Below, piece by piece: positions 26,441-38,106 of a DNA stretch of 64,000 nt. A program made the position numbers and the translations under genes. The DNA lies in contig SADC01001037.1 of assembly GCA_004194705.1 (NCBI GenBank), forward strand, positions 115,250-179,249, given 5' to 3'. Within the stretch, counting starts at the first letter, position 1, and each line of letters begins with the position of its first letter. Below the pieces are notes generated by a model that saw only the letters and a list, made by a program, of their open reading frames with translations, ran no database searches and was not told the DNA's origin. Origin of the DNA: Ditylenchus dipsaci. Lineage: Eukaryota; Nematoda; Chromadorea; Rhabditida; Anguinidae.

Positions 26441-27882
26441 ATGGCGGACTTTTGGAAGTCCATAAGAAAATTAGACGAAAGAATGGTTTATATGCCTTTG
26501 CAAGACAGAACATGAAATGGCACTCAAAATTTGGGACCAACAATTTTACCACATAACTTTTCGAAAAAAGTGAATGTCCGAAAGTTCGATACTTCTATTA
26601 AATTTAGACTAGAAATTGAACTAGAAATGAGACTAGAACCTTTGGTTTTTCATTCATACAACTTCTTTGAAAAAGCTTTAACCGCAAAACTGAAAGTCAA
26701 AAACAGCAGTTAGATTTGTATGGTTAACACAAAAATGAAATAAAAAGCAGTGTTCTTACAGTTAAAATTTAAAGTGAAATGTTAAGCAATATTCCTACAG
26801 TTAAAGGTTGACAAACTGTGAAGCAATATTTTTACAATAAACACTTAAAATTAATTGTAAAAAATATTATTACAGAAAACATTTGAAGTTAACTGTGAAG
26901 ACACATTTTTAATTTAATTTAATATTTAATTTATTAATTCATTTAATTTATTTAATTTAATTTAATTTGTAAATTCACTGTCCTTCGCCCCTTCGCTGGT
27001 TTCACTATAAAAACCAAATGGTAGTATTAATTCTTTTAAAGCGGTCACCAAATTCACAAAATTTATGAACCATATATATGTAGGCAAAAAAATTCGATCA
27101 CTCTATATTATTTTTCAGAAACTCAAACAAGAACAAGCTCGTAAAAAGATGCAGTTTGAAGATGGTATTATTATTATTATCATCTGTTAAATGCAGAATA
27201 TATATACATTTTTCCATTTCCGTGTCGAACCGTGTGCGAATAGCTAAGGAAAATGGTTTGTGGCGCAATACTAGCTGGGGCGGTGGCTTTCAACAGGTTC
27301 ATCTCACAGACTCTTTTAACACCCCAATAACAATAACTTGCAGTACCGTGGCCAATACGAGAAAAAGCCTACCAAAACAGAAGAAAAAAAGCCTAAAGCT
27401 AGCAGCAATAGAGTTCAATGGAATTTAAGTAGAAATGAAGAAAAGTCTATCCATTCCACTCCTGACCCGACTGAAAAAAGTCTTGAATTGAGTGTTCCAA
27501 CAGCAGAAGAAACAGCAGCTTCTCCCATAGAGCCTAAAGACGGGCCTAGGTCAACCAAGAAAAAAGAAAACAGTGATTCTCCTCCGGCTGGTCAGAAACA
27601 CCACAAAAGCAACAGCAAAGGAAAGACTCCACTCGCACTAACCCATTCCTTGGACACCTCTAAGACTGGAAGACCAATACTTCAACACAATTCCTACTCT
27701 GTGGAAGGCCCAGAACCCCTACTTCTCCTAGAGGACGTAGAGGCCCATCGACCACTTCCATAATTATCCCGACCTTATTGAAAGGAGCAAGCCGGTCGGC
27801 CAGCGTGAAACTGCCTGTTCGACAGCCATACGAGTTTGTAAACAGTAAAGAAGGACATGAAAGTCCAATTAATTTTGCCTAG
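26441..27882 (+). CDS. Unidentified basic, low-complexity protein
   Basis: I do not recognise the family. Proposed exons: 26441-26485, 27119-27164, 27244-27296, 27344-27882, phases consistent. The N-terminus is a charged helix (MADFWKSIRKLDERM, then KLKQEQARKKMQFED), followed by ENGLWRNTSWGGGFQQYRGQ. A long Lys/Ser/Pro/Glu-rich region follows, with several SP and TP sites, then RPRTPTSPRGRRGPSTTS and a tail ending ESPINFA. This is the kind of composition seen in nuclear or RNA-associated proteins, but that is only inference. The last exon is one base short near 27701-27708, where the frame jumps from SYSVEG to GRPRTPTSP; adding one base gives exactly 180 codons including the stop. No membrane segment or signal peptide is seen. 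Confidence 0.6.
26750..26910. repeat. Dispersed TTAACTGT/ACAGTTAA cluster in intron
   Basis: Four degenerate periods of about 35-40 bases (TTCTTACAGTTAAAATTTAA, CCTACAGTTAAAGG, AACTGTGAAGCAATATTTTT, GAAGTTAACTGTGAAG) precede a simple ATTTAATTTA tract at 26912-26970. Confidence 0.65.
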
Positions 27883-27899
27883 TGAAAAGTGGCAGTCAA

Positions 27900-30800
27900 A
27901 GGAGGGGTTCAACAAAGCATAACAAAGATGGTTGGTAATTCGACAGCAATTTTATTTTTTGCTTTAGTATATTTGTGAAATTTGCAGGAGCAGAAGGCGG
28001 AAGCCCACCACTAAAAAGCTTAATGGTCCAGAGCTACACTAATCAAGGCAACAGTGTGCTTGTCAAAAAAGTGTCCATAGCTTCCAAATATCCTACTACC
28101 ACCTTTCAGTTCAAAACTACTGCTTTTCCTCAATAATTTTATGTAAATAATTTGGGTCTTGTGTAAAATAAATGTTGTGTACAATTCATGGACGATACAT
28201 TTACATATATTTGCTATCAAGACGTAAAAATATACACAAAAATAAACAGGGTGACACGAAATACCGCAGCATTCATGTGAAAAGTTGTCAAGGCTTCCAC
28301 ACAGCGGTGGATCCTTATTTTTTTGAGGCTTATCCAACGTTTTCAGTCCAAGTATGATTCAGTTGGCTTAGACTTAGAAACAATACGATAATGACATTGT
28401 TCCATGACTGATTCTTTGTTTCTTTTGCTTGAAAGTCAATTATTCTTCAGCATTCACCAAAGTTGATTACTGCTTCTTCACTTGAGAATTTTTCATTAAG
28501 CATAGATAAGCAAGATAACTTCTTTTATCTATTTCAGTCTATTATATGTATTGATTGATTTTTGTGGTTTAACCAATTTCACAACAACTGAATGCGTCGA
28601 ATAAATTTCGAGCATGAAAGGTTCAATTCTGGGAAAGTTTTCTTCTAAGCACTTAAAATAATCGGCTAGAAAGAGGTCTCAAGTGAAGGCAGTAGAATAT
28701 AGTGGCTCAGATATTTTGATTAAATTTGGATGATTCAGTGGGCTTATCCCTTGTTTACGCATACTCATCGTCCACATATTAATTCAGCCACTCCTCCTCC
28801 TATATTATTTCGGATTAGAAGTTCTGATTAGAAAATATTTTATGAGATTGTTCCTTTATATTTTTTAAGAAATCTCACCTGAAAATAGTGGGTCCGTATG
28901 TTAGTCTGTTCAAAAATGTCATTTTTGTGCCCAGAATATTACAGATAATGATTATAAAAAATATGTATGACTTTATGCTGCCAAAACTTTTCAAGCTTTT
29001 TTATTAGATTAAGTTCTCGACTCTGCGAAAAGAACATTTCTGGTACAATTTTCAGCAGTTTTTGAAACTAGAGTAAGAACATAATTATTAATTAATTAGA
29101 CAGTGTTCTCATCTCGAAATCTCGAAATAAAATAAATTTTTGCCGAATTAAGTATCATTTAGTCATTTTTCGTCAAAAATTGCCATTTCATCAGTTGCTT
29201 GTTGTGATTTGAGCACCGAAAATAAAACTTTTGACCCAAAATTTCAAAAATACTAGAGAGTTGTGATCATAAATGAATCACAAATCTTTCAATAAAGTAC
29301 AGATAAGAGCCGTGTCATTAAAATATATTTTGAACTATATCGGTGAGTTGTCTAGAAGTCCGGTGTTCTTAATTAAAAGTATCAAATTGAAAAAAACGAC
29401 TGTTTGAAAAAAGTTTGGGTTTTTAAAGCTGACTTTCTTCCCAACCACTTAATTAAATATTTATGACCCACTTTTTTCTTTTGTGTCTATTAAAGAAACA
29501 GGGCAGACAGAAGCTGTCAAACTTATTAAATAATTTATTATTTACATCTAATAATTGTGATCGTAATTTTAGTTTCATTTTAAGGCTTTATTTCACCAAA
29601 ATGTTAAATCTTTTAAAAATACGTGGTCCTTTCAAACTGGCCTCTTATAAATATTCGACCTTTTTACACGTTTTTCACGTTTTTATTTGTAACACAGTGT
29701 TTCTAAATTTAATGTTTTTTTTCAAAATTTCTGCTGCTCGGGCTCCAATCTTTTTCGGTTGTTAAAATGGTACATATTGTTGTGAACACCAGACAACTCC
29801 ACATTGTATATACATATATACCCATATTTATCCTGGTGTGCTAGTCTTCGCCGCAAAACGTTCAACTCTCGGACAGGTAAAACAATATGTACCCTTACAA
29901 AAATAAAACAAGAGTAGGACCAGGACATAGCCTGCACCAATTTATTGACCCTATCTCATATTAATAGAAACAGGCACAATACATTTATAAAAGATAAATT
30001 TTTGATTTACAGAAAATTGCTTTGAGAAATATTAATCTTTAATTTTAGGTGGTGCATTTCTTAACAAATTAGGAACACTATTTCCATCAGACCGTTAAGT
30101 TTCAGTTTGTTGAGGTCATTTTTCCGCTGCCAATAACGCCTTAAATTCCCCTTTTTGCTTTCTCAAACATCTTATGCGTTTCTCCCTCAAACAGAAGCAA
30201 ATAGCTTACATAGTGGTGTTCACGCACAAATAAGCCAAATTATAGCTTTCCATTACTTAGTAGTCTACCATTAAAGCTGGAAATTATTAGTAAAATAAAA
30301 AATCTTTTTTGCCATATTTTTAATGCTCGTCAAAGTGTTTCAGCTTTTTTATAACTCAAAAGTAAAAATCATCAGCTTATGAAAGACGCTCATTTGAGGA
30401 TTATAAAGGATTAGAAACTATTTTCCTCTACTATTCCAGGCAATAACAACTCGTTTGGCTGGTCTAACTTTTTTGTTATTTCACTTTTATCTTGAACATG
30501 ACTTAGAACTTCAGTTTGCCAACAAAATTTGACTTGTAAGGTTTCTGTGCAAGTGATAAAAACATTTTTGATTTCACTTTTTGCTAAATTTAAGTTTAAG
30601 AATAGCATATGTCTTATCTTACGTTTATTTGGACTTTGTATTGTATTTGTTGAAGATTGTTTAAAAAAAATTTCTGAGTTAGACTTTTAATTATGTTTGG
30701 TTAATTAGGCTAAGTGAACTTTTTCAGCAAAATGACTTGTTTTTAAACCATTTAAATTTTTTAAAGAAATTATTGTCTACTATACTAAGCCTTTTGTGGG

Positions 30801-31173
30801 AGAATTAGAAAAGGTTTCAAATTAGTTTAAATTAAGTTTTGGTTGATTTATTAAAATAGTTTAGTGTAATCGTAATCAAAATACACTCATAATACTGAAT
30901 TTGATAATACTTATCTAGATTAAAAACACTGTTAATCCTGATTTTGCTTATACTTCCAATATGCTAAGATGAGTACTAGAAATGGCTAATGTAATTTCGA
31001 TGTATGTCAATTTGTTGATGAAAATTATAATATAACATAATCTACATATTATAACTAAGAAGTTTCAGTCAAAAATGTACGAGAGCCTTATGTAAGTTGG
31101 CTTTACTTCCTTACCTCCTTATTCTTTCGCCTACATCTACCATCCTAATACTAATACTTCTTTGAGGAACAGA
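27900..31173. other. Long intergenic stretch, no gene recognised
   Basis: Very AT-rich throughout, with only short frames lacking any family signature. I found no convincing inverted-repeat element, tRNA or exon, in contrast to the repeat-dense flanks. A possible extra 5' exon of the next gene (ATG at 31075 followed by a GTAAGT donor at 31092) lies at its right edge. Confidence 0.5.
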
Positions 31174-34100
31174 ATGATAGACAGAAGCAATCGGGAGAAT
31201 GATGCTGCAGAACAACCTGTTGCTGGTAGTAGTAGTTCTTCGTCATCTTACCATCCTAGATATTTGCAAAGAACCAGTATTACTCAAGATAGTGGAGCTG
31301 AGGCTACAGTCTTCTACGAAGTAAAGTCGTCTCGGAGAAGATACCAGAAAAAGATGCCGATTAACAAGGAACAGGAGGCAGAAAAAAGCATTATTCCACA
31401 CTCTTCGGCATCAAGATTTGCAATGGCGAGACAAAGTAAGATTTGAACTAAATATTGCTTCAGTAAATAAACCCAGTAAATTTTCAATTTTTTTCACAAT
31501 GCGCTGCATAACTTTCAGAATTTAAATTTTTGGTTTGATAGTACACGTTGAAAGTATTTGAAAAAATTGGCTTTACTTCCTTATCAGGTATTTGGCCGAA
31601 AACGGAATTGTGCAACATTTCATGCCGTTTTGTCATGTGAACAGAACATGAGTTTTTAGGTAACGGAAAGCCGTTCTGAGCAAGGCTCATGATCAAAAAT
31701 GCGCGAAGAAGTTTTTTTGCTCAGTTCCTGTAACTAAAATGTATTACAGTCAACTCTCGATATAATAAACCCTCGATTTAACGAAACTCTTGATTTAACG
31801 AACTTTTTTCAACGCCTATTTGGCCAGCAATTAAATAAAATGTCTAAAATTAACTCCTGATTTAACGAAACTCTCGGTTCAACGAACATTTTTGCTGGCA
31901 ACTTGGTAGTTGCTCGGTTTTGCTGGTAACTTGGTAAATCTTTGAATTCCTGTCAAGTTTTTAAATTCAAATATTTTTTTGACTCTAATATTGACTTCAA
32001 TATAGCTTTGCACTTATTATAAATGACTGCAAGAACTTATTGAGGTTCCCCAGGGCTTCGTTGAATCGAGAGTTGATTGTAGAATATTTTTTTCATAAAT
32101 GTCTTTCCGCCACCTAAAAACACATTTTCTGTGTGTTTCACGTGCTAACACAGCATAAAATGTTGCACAATCCAGCTTTTGACCGAGTACCGGATAAGGA
32201 AGTCCGACCAACATATCAGTTTCACTTTCACAGTTATCATATAATTTAACTCTAAAAATATTATTTCAAAGTTATCATATGATTTTAACTCGAAAATACT
32301 ATTCAGTGTATTTTCCTGGTTGACTGTGGAATACTATTTTTTAGCTTACTTAAAATTCAACTACGGTAAACAGTGCTTACCCACGGCCCCTCAAAAACTG
32401 CATTCTAGTGCATTAGCGAAATTTGGCGCCAAATCAAAAATTTTGAAAAACCGCTGTTTTTTAGTTTATTTTATCCAGCACTTCTGGTTTTACTTTTTTC
32501 GCTGTACCTCATGTAAGTTTATTGTCAAAAAACTCACCACATTCAGCGCTTTCGAACAAGCCATCACTTGCCCATAAAACATGCAAAATTTCGAAGCTAT
32601 AATTGATTTCTGTGAAAATTTCAAAGAAATTTTTTTCATCTAGTTGACTCGATTGAGATTCTAGCACTATTTTATGTCGAGTTTTCCTGAAACGCAACTG
32701 GAGGCTCGATAGAGGAGTAAATTTGCTGCATTTTGGTACCAAAGACGTATACAAAAAATGCAAATTTTAGGTGTTTTATGCAAAAGTTAAATGGAAAACG
32801 CGAAAACCCCTATTTTTACTCGGAAAAATGCCAGTTGTTTCACTCTTTTGGTCTGAGATTTCTGAAAAATGGCCTTTAAGGATTTTTTATAGTTTGTCGT
32901 GGGACTTTATTTGTTGCGCTATCTTTTAATGCATGAAGCGCTAGAAAAAATGCGAATTTTTGAGTTTTTTATGCGAGACAAAGATTTATGTTTCAGGTCT
33001 AGCAATGGTCAATACCCGAAAAATGCAAAAAGATGCTGAAGAGCAGCCGATATTCGGGAAATTTCAAGCTCTGGCATGCAAGCGATGGTCTAAAAAGTCA
33101 AACATGAAGCAAATTGAAGTACAGAAGAGAAAAGCAGCAAGTGCAAAAGCAAGAGAAGTGTGGAAACTTCGTCATCGTAAGCTGTTTCATCCGGTTGTAC
33201 CTGATATTTTGAAAGAACTTTTCTTTTAGTAAAGCAGGCTAATGAAAAGCTGAGAAAGGCTCGTTCGTGCAAGTCGGGCTGGAATCTCTCGAGGGCTTGC
33301 CGAACTTGCCAATGCTCTCGTGTCTCAATCTTTCCGACAACAAGTTGACGGGTGGTTTGGAAGTCTTGGCTGATAAGTGTCCCGATCTCGCTTACATCAT
33401 TCTCTCTGGCAACAGCTTGAAGGTATGCTCTTTCTTTAATTCCGTACCATTTTAAACTTTCAGGACATCGATGTGCTGAAGCCGCTCGCCAAGATGGATA
33501 AATTGCTGGACTTGGAGCTGTGCAACACTGGCTTGGATGACTTGCCTGACTATCGCATGAAGGTGTTCGAGATGCTGCCGCATTTGAAGCATCTTGATGG
33601 GGGTGGCCTTGATGACACAGACGAAAGCGGCGAAGATGATGAAAGTAGCAGCGAGGACATCAGTATGGACGGGCTCTCTGACGACAGCACTGATGACGAC
33701 GAGGAAATAAAGCGCCAGCGCAGTACCTATTTGAAGTCGCCTGCCGCCAAGACGGTAATGTTTGGATAAGTAACCCACTTTCGTATGCTAGTGCATTCAT
33801 TTTAAGAAGGATAACTCCTCTGCCGAAGCCAAGAAGAACGAGGAAGCCGCTGATGATGAGAATGTCAAGCCGGATCAAGCTCGAGGGGTCAAGCGCCAGC
33901 ATAAGGATGAAAACAAGACCGATGCAGAGCCGGAAATCAAGTCTTCTTGAAAAATCTCAGCCATATTGTGGAATATATTCGTTAACTTTCGATTTCGTTA
34001 CTTGTTGCCTCTGCGTTACCACATAAAATTTTGATGTTGTCTGGCTTTGGAGCATGTAAGGATCTGCGCTTCTCAGTAGACTTTTTTGGAAACTTTTAAT

Positions 34101-36249
34101 AGGCTAAACTTTCAAATCTGTAACTAGGGTACCCGGGGCCGGGGGTTGTGATTATAAGAAAACGCTACGTGTTTTTGCTGTCTTGCTGTTTCAGTAATAA
34201 ATTTGAGAATTTACGGTTCTTTTCAATCTGCTCAGATTTTCATTAGATTTTCATTAATAATAAAGCATTTTTATGAAATTCTTTTTTGAAATTCTTGGCG
34301 TTTTGTTTATTTTTAAATGCACTAGAATGCAGTTTTTGAGGGGCCGTGTACCGTGTACTCTGAACCTAACTTAAATTAGTTTTTGACCCACCTTTTTGAA
34401 AACTGCTCTTTTTGTTGCTGCTTACTTGCTAGTTACTGCTTTTTTGATAGCTCATATATATAACCACAAAATGAGCAATAACTTGTCTGAGAGAAGTCTT
34501 TAACAATTAAGTCAAAAACAGAATGTTAATAACACTATTTTTAATTGAGTGTATTATTAGAGGTTATACAGTAATAGTCAATTTTAATTCATGATATCAT
34601 AGTTTATGTTATAGTTTTTAATAAGTCTAATATTTTTTTTTCAGAATACATGCAACAACAGCACAAAACGGGTATGACTAATGCGGAAAGGGCCAATTTG
34701 GCTAGAAATTCGCCTGGTATTTTCGGTCGTTCTGGAAATAGTCCCTCAACAGGCAGTGCAGGAATTGCCATACTATTATTTTCGCTCACTGGCATTATCT
34801 TTCTCTTTCTACTCTTCTACTTTTTGTCTCGACTATGCACCACTAAGCCTATGACTGTTCTTGATGAAAGAAGTACTGTTCGCAAAGGCCTGTATAAATT
34901 TAACACCAGTTAGTTTTAAGTTACTATTTGCCTAAAAGTCAACCTAAATTCTGAGTCATTAACCTCATATATTGGGTTGTTCTTAAAGTTCGTAGACCCC
35001 TAAAACTCGCTTTCTCAATTCTTCCAATTCAAGTTTTAACTACATAGCGAATCTGATTTTTATAAGTAGTGATATTTTTCCATGTTCATTATGTTCGGCA
35101 TCACAAAATTTGACATTTGAGAGAAAAAATGTTTTTCCGCAATTTTGCGTTGGTAGCCCTTTACCTCTCAAAAATGTTTAAGTTCCTGTCAAAATTTTTG
35201 AATTCAAATGTTTTTTTACTTTTATATTGACTTCAATATGGCTTTGCAGTTATTTTAAATGACTGGAAGGTCTTATTCAGGTCAAAAAAAATTGAACTTA
35301 AAAATTTAAATTTAAAAATTCAGAAATGTAAGGGGACCTTCTTTCTACGGAAAATTGTTTTTCTCAAATCTCATATCTGATGATGGTAAACATAGTGAAT
35401 ACAAAAAAGTATTATTAGTCATAAATTAGATTTGCAGTTTAGTTGTTGGAAAAGTGAGTTTTAGGGGGATGACGGAGTTTGTGAACGACAGAATGCTTTT
35501 TTTGTTATATTAGGTCGTCCGGAAAGTTTCTACGTTTTTTGAAAGATTTTGCGTTTTCGCGGTATTTTATTTTTTCTGTAAATTTTCTGATTATTTTTTT
35601 ATTTTCACCGCTGATTTTGTACCTAAGATTCTTAGAGACAAAATGAGCGGTCATTTTTTTAAAATACAAAAATACCAATACAAAAAAAACGCAAACGGTT
35701 TTGTCAAAAAAACTCAGAACAAAACTACCTTTTAATTATATTTCACCTAATTTCCCCAATTTTTAGTGGCATTACACCAGTACAGTCCGCAGACAGTTCT
35801 TTATCCCAAACGCATTTATGAGTTGCAAGCTGAAGAAGGTCTCTTCAGTGGCCTTCCACAACTGTCTCTGACCCATGAAAGTAGTGTTCTAGGATCTGCC
35901 AGTCTGATCAACCCGATCTTGTCCATGATTGACTTTGAAGGTAGACTTTAAAATTGAAAAAAAAATTCTATAGTGAAATCATGAATTTATAGGCAAAGAG
36001 CAGTGGCTTAGGTCTATATTTCAAAGAACTCAGGAAATAGAGGCTACAGAGAATGACCATGGCAACAAGTTATCGTACCCATACGGAAAAGTATCAGTTG
36101 CTGCACAAACAGCTCTTCAATGTGGTCGACAGCTGGTTAGGAAGTTGACGGGAATAGATTTGGATGATGTGCCAGTTGAGAAGAAAGTGGAACAAATAAT
36201 AACATCTCAACCACATGCATATTCGAACCCAGAATTTGTGAAAAGTTAA
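31174..36249 (+). CDS. Unidentified single-pass membrane protein
   Basis: I do not recognise the family. Proposed exons: 31174-31435, 32997-33176, 33230-33262, 34645-34872, 35767-35940, 35993-36249; all phases agree, total 1134 nt, 377 aa. Residues 1-90 are Ser-rich and basic (a run of seven serines near residue 25). About 110-165 is a Lys/Arg/Gln-rich helix (VQKRKAASAKAREVWKLRH, QANEKLRKAQYMQQQHKT). One strong membrane segment, GIAILLFSLTGIIFLFLLFYF, lies near 198-220. A 150-residue C-terminal region ends HAYSNPEFVKS. With no signal peptide, a membrane-anchored protein with a long N-terminal cytosolic or nucleoplasmic part is plausible, as for some nuclear-envelope proteins, but this is inference. 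The third donor (GTTCGT) is weak and coincides with the start of the nested ANP32-like sequence. A polyadenylation signal (AATAAA) lies about 95 bases after the stop. Confidence 0.6.
31745..32081. mobile_element. 337-bp MITE, ACAGTC family
   Basis: TACAGTCAACTCTCGATATA on the left is mirrored by TTGAATCGAGAGTTGATTGTA on the right. The left part repeats CTCGATTTAACGAA / CTTGATTTAACGAA words. The interior (31930-32050, with TGACTTCAATATAGCTTTGC) is homologous to 35180-35290, inside an element with different ends. Confidence 0.8.
33264..33950 (+). CDS. ANP32-like leucine-rich acidic nuclear protein, 5' part missing
   Basis: ANP32 proteins are nuclear histone chaperones and phosphatase regulators with an N-terminal LRR solenoid and an acidic tail. 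Exons: about 33264-33422, 33464-33754, 33807-33950, with introns of 41 and 52 nt. Visible pieces are VGLESLEGLPNLPMLSCLNL, SDNKLTGGLEVLADKCPDLA, the LRR cap ending MLPHLKHLDG, and a Glu/Asp/Ser-rich tail. A basic GVKRQHKDE-type signal and IKSS stop follow. Roughly the first 60 residues of the family (start Met and first LRRs) are absent, and there is no acceptor or ATG before the homology begins. Codons are markedly richer in G and C than those of all neighbours. It lies entirely inside an intron of the membrane-protein gene, same strand. It may be a truncated duplicate, a transferred or inserted fragment, or an assembly join. Confidence 0.8.
34975..35492. mobile_element. 518-bp MITE with mariner-like ends
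   Basis: TGGGTTGTTCTTAAAGTTCG, continuing TAGACCCCTAAAACTC, is mirrored with changes by GAGTTTTAGGGGGATGACGG and AGTTTGTGAACGACA. The interior shares sequence with the 31745-32081 element. A second mariner-like end (TTAGGTCGTCCGGAAAGTTT) stands alone at 35511. Confidence 0.65.
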
Positions 36250-36368
36250 TGTGTAAAATATTGTAGATATGTAGATTTAAGTTATAGACAAACTATGGCA
36301 ATATTTATTACTTACAAACTGGTATTTGTATAAATTAATAGAAGAATAAACTGTTTCTTATTTTATTA

Positions 36369-37548
36369 TGGCGTGCATATAACTGACCAAACAGAGAACT
36401 GACCAATAAACTATTTGGTCAAAAATAACTGATCGAAATAAGGATCTGGCTAAATAACATTTTTGGATTTCACAATGTTTCACCAATCATACCGTATTTT
36501 CTCTATTAAACGGGCCCTCTCTAATAAACGGGCCCCTCGACTTTGAAGACTTATATCTGAGCCAGAGTAAACATTTTGCAAAACTGTTTATTGCATTTTC
36601 TTAACTCATACGAGCTCTACCGATTCCACTTTTTAGATTTTGGTTGAGCACCCAAAATATTGAAAGTGACCTCAAAATTTTCCGATTTTTGAGGGGTTGA
36701 AAAATAAACGGGCCGGCCCGTTTAATAGAGAAAATATGGTATATATGGGAAAAGAACATTTTAACATTAAATTATAATGATCTTTTTGTGCTCTATCTTC
36801 TTAGCCACAAACCCAATACCAGCATAGGTACATACATATCCTGTGAGGTCATCTGTCTCCAAATCCCGAAAAATTTCAGTACCAGAGGTACCCATCCCGG
36901 TTTTGGGTTCGCGTGGGTAAAATCGAAATTTTGATCTTGTCAAACCTAACTCACCACGCGATTTTTGTAGTTTGTTTTAAATTGAATAAATTAATTAATT
37001 AAACCTTTGTTGCTACTCTGTGACTAGTACAGAAAACATGCTTGCTGCCACCGGATTCGAACCTGTCACCTAATAAAGGGTCAATTACTACGAAATAAGT
37101 TTACTGGGGGATCGAATTACATCAATTGGATGACCGCCTGGCTTTCTTGGCGCATGGCCCAAAACTCATCTAAAAAAGCAGCTCAAACTGTTCTTTTACC
37201 TATAAGATAGTTAACTCAGAAGGCATTAAAATTATTGATGAAAAACAGCTTGAATGTCAAGATAGTGAGGTAAGAATACGTCAAATTTCTATCCCAGCTT
37301 GAGAAAAAGGGATACCAGCCTTCCTGCCAGCCCATGACCAGATCTGCCTTGGACCAAAAGAGTAAATTGACTAAGTGTTCTTTTATAAAGCAAGTAAAAG
37401 ACCACATTTACGATTGGCCAAACATTTTAAAATCCAAATGTCTAATTGTTCAAATATGTTATTTGGCCAGATCCATATTTTGGTCAGTTGTCTTTTCGGC
37501 CAAATAGTTTATTGGTCAGTTCTCTATTTGGTCAGTCATAGGCACGCC
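36369..37548. mobile_element. Large foldback element, about 1.18 kb, with nested elements
   Basis: The left arm 36369-36478 (AACTGACCAAACAGAGAACT, GACCAATAAACTATTTGGTC) is mirrored by 37429-37548 (GGCCAAATAGTTTATTGGTC, AGTTCTCTATTTGGTCAGTC). The outermost GGCGTGCATATA / TATAGGCACGCC-like ends are imperfect. The TACCGTATT element 36490-36741, a degenerate GAGGTACCCA element near 36880-36960, and a minus-strand tRNA-like B-box (GGTTCGAATCC at about 37044) lie between the arms. Confidence 0.75.
36490..36741. mobile_element. TACCGTATT-family MITE, word AAACGGGCC
   Basis: TACCGTATTTTCTCTATTAA is mirrored by TTAATAGAGAAAATATGGTA. The word AAACGGGCC occurs four times, twice at each end (on both strands at the right). 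The core shares GAGCTCTACCGATTCCACTT and GGTTGAGCACCCAAAAT, inverted relative to the 24679 copy. Confidence 0.9.
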
Positions 37549-37900
37549 TTTATTACACTGCTGGAGTTTGAAAAGACGCAAACTGTTACCACAGTTTGGC
37601 CACGCAGCAGAAAAATTTTGCAGATTTAAAATCACTTGCCCTTTGCTCAGCCATATTTTCGGGTTTTCAGTCAAGAGTTAAGTGAAAGATTTTTGTATCA
37701 ATGTATTTTATCTCTCCATTACTCTGCGGGGTGATCAAATTTTTTCTCACATATTTCTTTCCCGCAGAACTTTTTTTCCCATCCTTTTAAGTTTTTTGAT
37801 TGCCATTTTTTGAGCGAAAGAACGCTGTGTCTTGAATTCTACAAGCCTACTTATGGCTGAATTAAAACAGGGGGAAAAGCTATTTAGGTTTAAAAAAGTG

Positions 37901-38106
37901 GCTTGGGTGACGCAGTGAGTGAGCGTTCGTGTTTTTGCCCCAAAATCGTGAGCAGGTTCGAACCCCAAGTGGTGGCATGCCATTTATTTTGGGTCGTTTG
38001 ACCAAGTTATGGGATAATTTGACTTTTTAGCGCCACATTCGGAATAAGCGACCTCAATTTCCCATAGACATTGGTCAAAGAAAATAACTGAAACTTGAAC
38101 AAATTT
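37901..38106 (+). mobile_element. tRNA-derived SINE, copy 2
   Basis: The head has GGGTGACGCAGTGAGTGAGC (A-box-like) and a near-consensus B-box, AGGTTCGAACCCCA. The tail is almost identical to that of 2971-3171. It is followed at 38107-38205 by a second tail-like piece in partly inverted orientation (GATTCCGAATATAGCGCTAA). Confidence 0.85.

Noticed and set aside
28020..31000. Several frames of 60-105 codons
   Set aside because: No family signature, no compatible splice neighbours and composition like the surrounding AT-rich DNA.
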